Assembly: GCA_002292925.1 (NCBI GenBank)
Contig: DBCF01000294.1
Span: 1-6,494, forward strand
Length of the DNA stretch: 6,494 bases
Reading direction: 5' to 3'
Source: Roseiflexaceae bacterium UBA965
Lineage (GTDB): Bacteria; Chloroflexota; Chloroflexia; Chloroflexales; Roseiflexaceae
The translations under genes were made by a program, and so were the position numbers. Below, piece after piece: positions 5,338 to 6,494 of the stretch. Position 1 is the first letter of the stretch, and each line of letters opens with the position of its first letter. The notes under the pieces were generated by a model. That model saw nothing but the letters and a program-made list of their open reading frames with translations, had not been told where the DNA came from and ran no database searches.

Positions 5338-6494
5338 CTAGATGCCATCACGGAGAATGCGATTGCTCCGCTCGGTTTCGACTTGTAACACGTCATTTTC
5401 ATAGGCCCGAATCTGGTTGGTCACGATAAAGTGGGTGGCGTCACATCGCACTTCGCTCCAGGTTTCGACCCGGGTTTGCCAGGCGCCCCGCCCGACACAA
5501 ATTGTATGTTCACTCACGGTGCGGGCACTCAATGGGTCAGTCACATCAATGAAATAACGATCCGCCGCCCGATGGTCATAGGTCAGCCCATCGGCCAGTT
5601 GAAAGGCGCCGTGGTCGTTTTCGTCATGCAACGCCCACGTTTGATGGATCTGATCAAACTGTTCGTAGCGCTGGCGTTGATCGGGCCGCAACTGCGTGAC
5701 GCCCACTTCAGGCGTCATGGCTGGTGGCGCAAATTGCCCAGCCGTCGCATCATGCGATTGTGGCGCGCGTATCGGTAATTCCACGTATGATTGCGCAGGG
5801 TCAATCGTAAGTGTCACGGGCACCGGTGACGGCCAAGCATGCGGCCAATACGACGGACTCACCGCCACCCGCCAATGATGGCCTGCCGGCAAACAATGTC
5901 CCGCCGCATTGAGCGTCACCGTGACCGTTTCCCATCGTCCCGGTTGCATATCAATCGGCATCTCATGCCCGGCACGGTGCGTCAAATTGAGTAGTCCACG
6001 ACTCACCAACAACGAGCGCCCATCGGGGGCCACATCGCACAAGCGCACCACCAACATGGCCTGGGGCTGGTCACTCGCTACCCGCAAAACAACCCGTGGG
6101 AACCCCAAAATAGTCTGTTCCGTGGCAATCTCAAACGTGCGATCCATCGCCGTCTGTGTATTGGTCTGCACAGGCAAATCGGCACACCACGACCGGCCAT
6201 CTTCCCCCCGTTGATCGGGAGGATAATCACCGGGAATGGCATATGAGCACCACATGCCTGCATCAGCACCACTGCGCAAATCGGTCCCTACATGCACCAC
6301 TGGCTGTTGGGAGCCAAGTACGTATTGGGCGTATTGTTGCGTCGGGTTTGGCCACGTCGCATCACCTACCCATTGGCCAGGCCGGGTGTCGTACCATGAC
6401 GCAGGATTGACCCAGTCTTGGATGTAACTGGTCAACACGGGTCCATCCATGATATCGGTGGGCACATCATTCAACCAATGCTGCCACCACTTGA
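5338..6494 (-). CDS. CocE/NonD-family hydrolase, C-terminal part (5' end beyond window)
   Basis: The last 384 residues of a CocE/NonD-type alpha/beta hydrolase (peptidase S15-like, COG2936) are present. The frame stays open through the right edge (KWWQHWLNDVP...), so the true start lies outside. The TTG at 6472-6474 is internal. Visible are the end of the catalytic domain (KWWQHWL, matching the family FFDRWL helix), then the PepX_C jelly-roll domain with RVASDQPQAMLVVRLCDVAP around residues 137-156, GLLNLTHR around 166-173 and AVSPSYWPHAWPSP around 210-223. The tail has DVTDPLSA (about 316-323) and the family motif GRGAWQTRVET (about 334-344). Full-length relatives run to about 550-680 aa, so the nucleophile serine and the rest of the triad should lie off-window. 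Members cleave esters, amides or X-Pro peptides, and the substrate here is unknown. It ends 12 nt before the L-fuconate dehydratase gene, so it is probably co-transcribed. Confidence 0.9.
   Translation of the reverse strand, partial: KWWQHWLNDVPTDIMDGPVLTSYIQDWVNPASWYDTRPGQWVGDATWPNPTQQYAQYVLGSQQPVVHVGTDLRSGADAGMWCSYAIPGDYPPDQRGEDGRSWCADLPVQTNTQTAMDRTFEIATEQTILGFPRVVLRVASDQPQAMLVVRLCDVAPDGRSLLVSRGLLNLTHRAGHEMPIDMQPGRWETVTVTLNAAGHCLPAGHHWRVAVSPSYWPHAWPSPVPVTLTIDPAQSYVELPIRAPQSHDATAGQFAPPAMTPEVGVTQLRPDQRQRYEQFDQIHQTWALHDENDHGAFQLADGLTYDHRAADRYFIDVTDPLSARTVSEHTICVGRGAWQTRVETWSEVRCDATHFIVTNQIRAYENDVLQVETERSNRILRDGI

Noticed and set aside
6472..6474. TTG as the start codon of the CocE-type gene
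   Set aside because: The frame continues upstream to the window edge with family-typical residues (KWWQHW), and a start here would remove the whole catalytic domain. The gene is partial, with its start beyond the window.
1..6494. tRNA, rRNA, riboswitch, CRISPR, insertion sequence or phage features
   Set aside because: The gaps between genes are short (164 bp at most) and are accounted for by promoters and hairpins. No repeat arrays, transposase motifs or tRNA-like folds were seen.

Overview
This window reads as part of a bacterial sugar-acid catabolic region. Its clearest gene encodes L-fuconate dehydratase (4006-5325, minus strand). A COG3618 amidohydrolase lactonase of the L-fuconolactonase type lies nearby (1418-2278, minus). 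Together these would carry out two consecutive steps of the non-phosphorylating (oxidative) L-fucose pathway: lactone to L-fuconate, then L-fuconate to 2-keto-3-deoxy-L-fuconate. Between them is a fused two-domain ABC permease of the ferric/thiamine/AfuB class (2443-4005, minus). Upstream of the dehydratase, running off the right edge, is the C-terminal part of a CocE/NonD (peptidase S15-like) hydrolase (5338-6494, minus). A FAD-dependent amine-oxidase-like oxidoreductase (113-1357, plus) converges on the minus-strand genes.

Layout from left to right. Positions 1-112 are a short intergenic region. It carries the Shine-Dalgarno sequence of the oxidoreductase and, on the minus strand, a near-consensus sigma70 promoter pointing out of the window, so a divergent gene probably lies just to the left. 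The oxidoreductase and lactonase genes meet tail to tail at a perfect 17-bp stem that should terminate transcription in both directions. The 164-bp gap between lactonase and permease holds a near-consensus promoter for the lactonase (TTGACA-N17-TATGAT). A strong hairpin lies directly upstream of its -35 box, and a weaker terminator-like stem overlaps the permease stop. The hydrolase, dehydratase and permease genes are packed tightly: 12 nt between the first two and 0 nt between the last two. They look like one transcription unit that enters from the right. No gene-free stretch exceeds 300 bases.

Working together (inference): the permease may import a sugar, sugar acid or related ligand. The lactonase and dehydratase would then process it towards 2-keto-3-deoxy-L-fuconate. 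The sugar dehydrogenase, the enzymes after the dehydratase, and the transporter's ATPase and binding protein are not in the window. The roles of the hydrolase and the oxidoreductase in this setting are not evident from sequence.

Organism: bacterial, with sigma70-type promoters, purine-rich Shine-Dalgarno sequences and a moderately GC-rich mixed codon usage that still uses many TTG and CAA codons. The gene combination would fit a Chloroflexota-like or other soil or aquatic heterotroph, but this is a weak impression and not a determination. I see no RNA genes, mobile elements or CRISPR arrays, and nothing that points clearly to a wholly new system. The most unusual points are the solitary AfuB/ThiP-class permease inside a fuconate cluster, the linked CocE-type hydrolase, and the dyads centred on two promoter -10 boxes.
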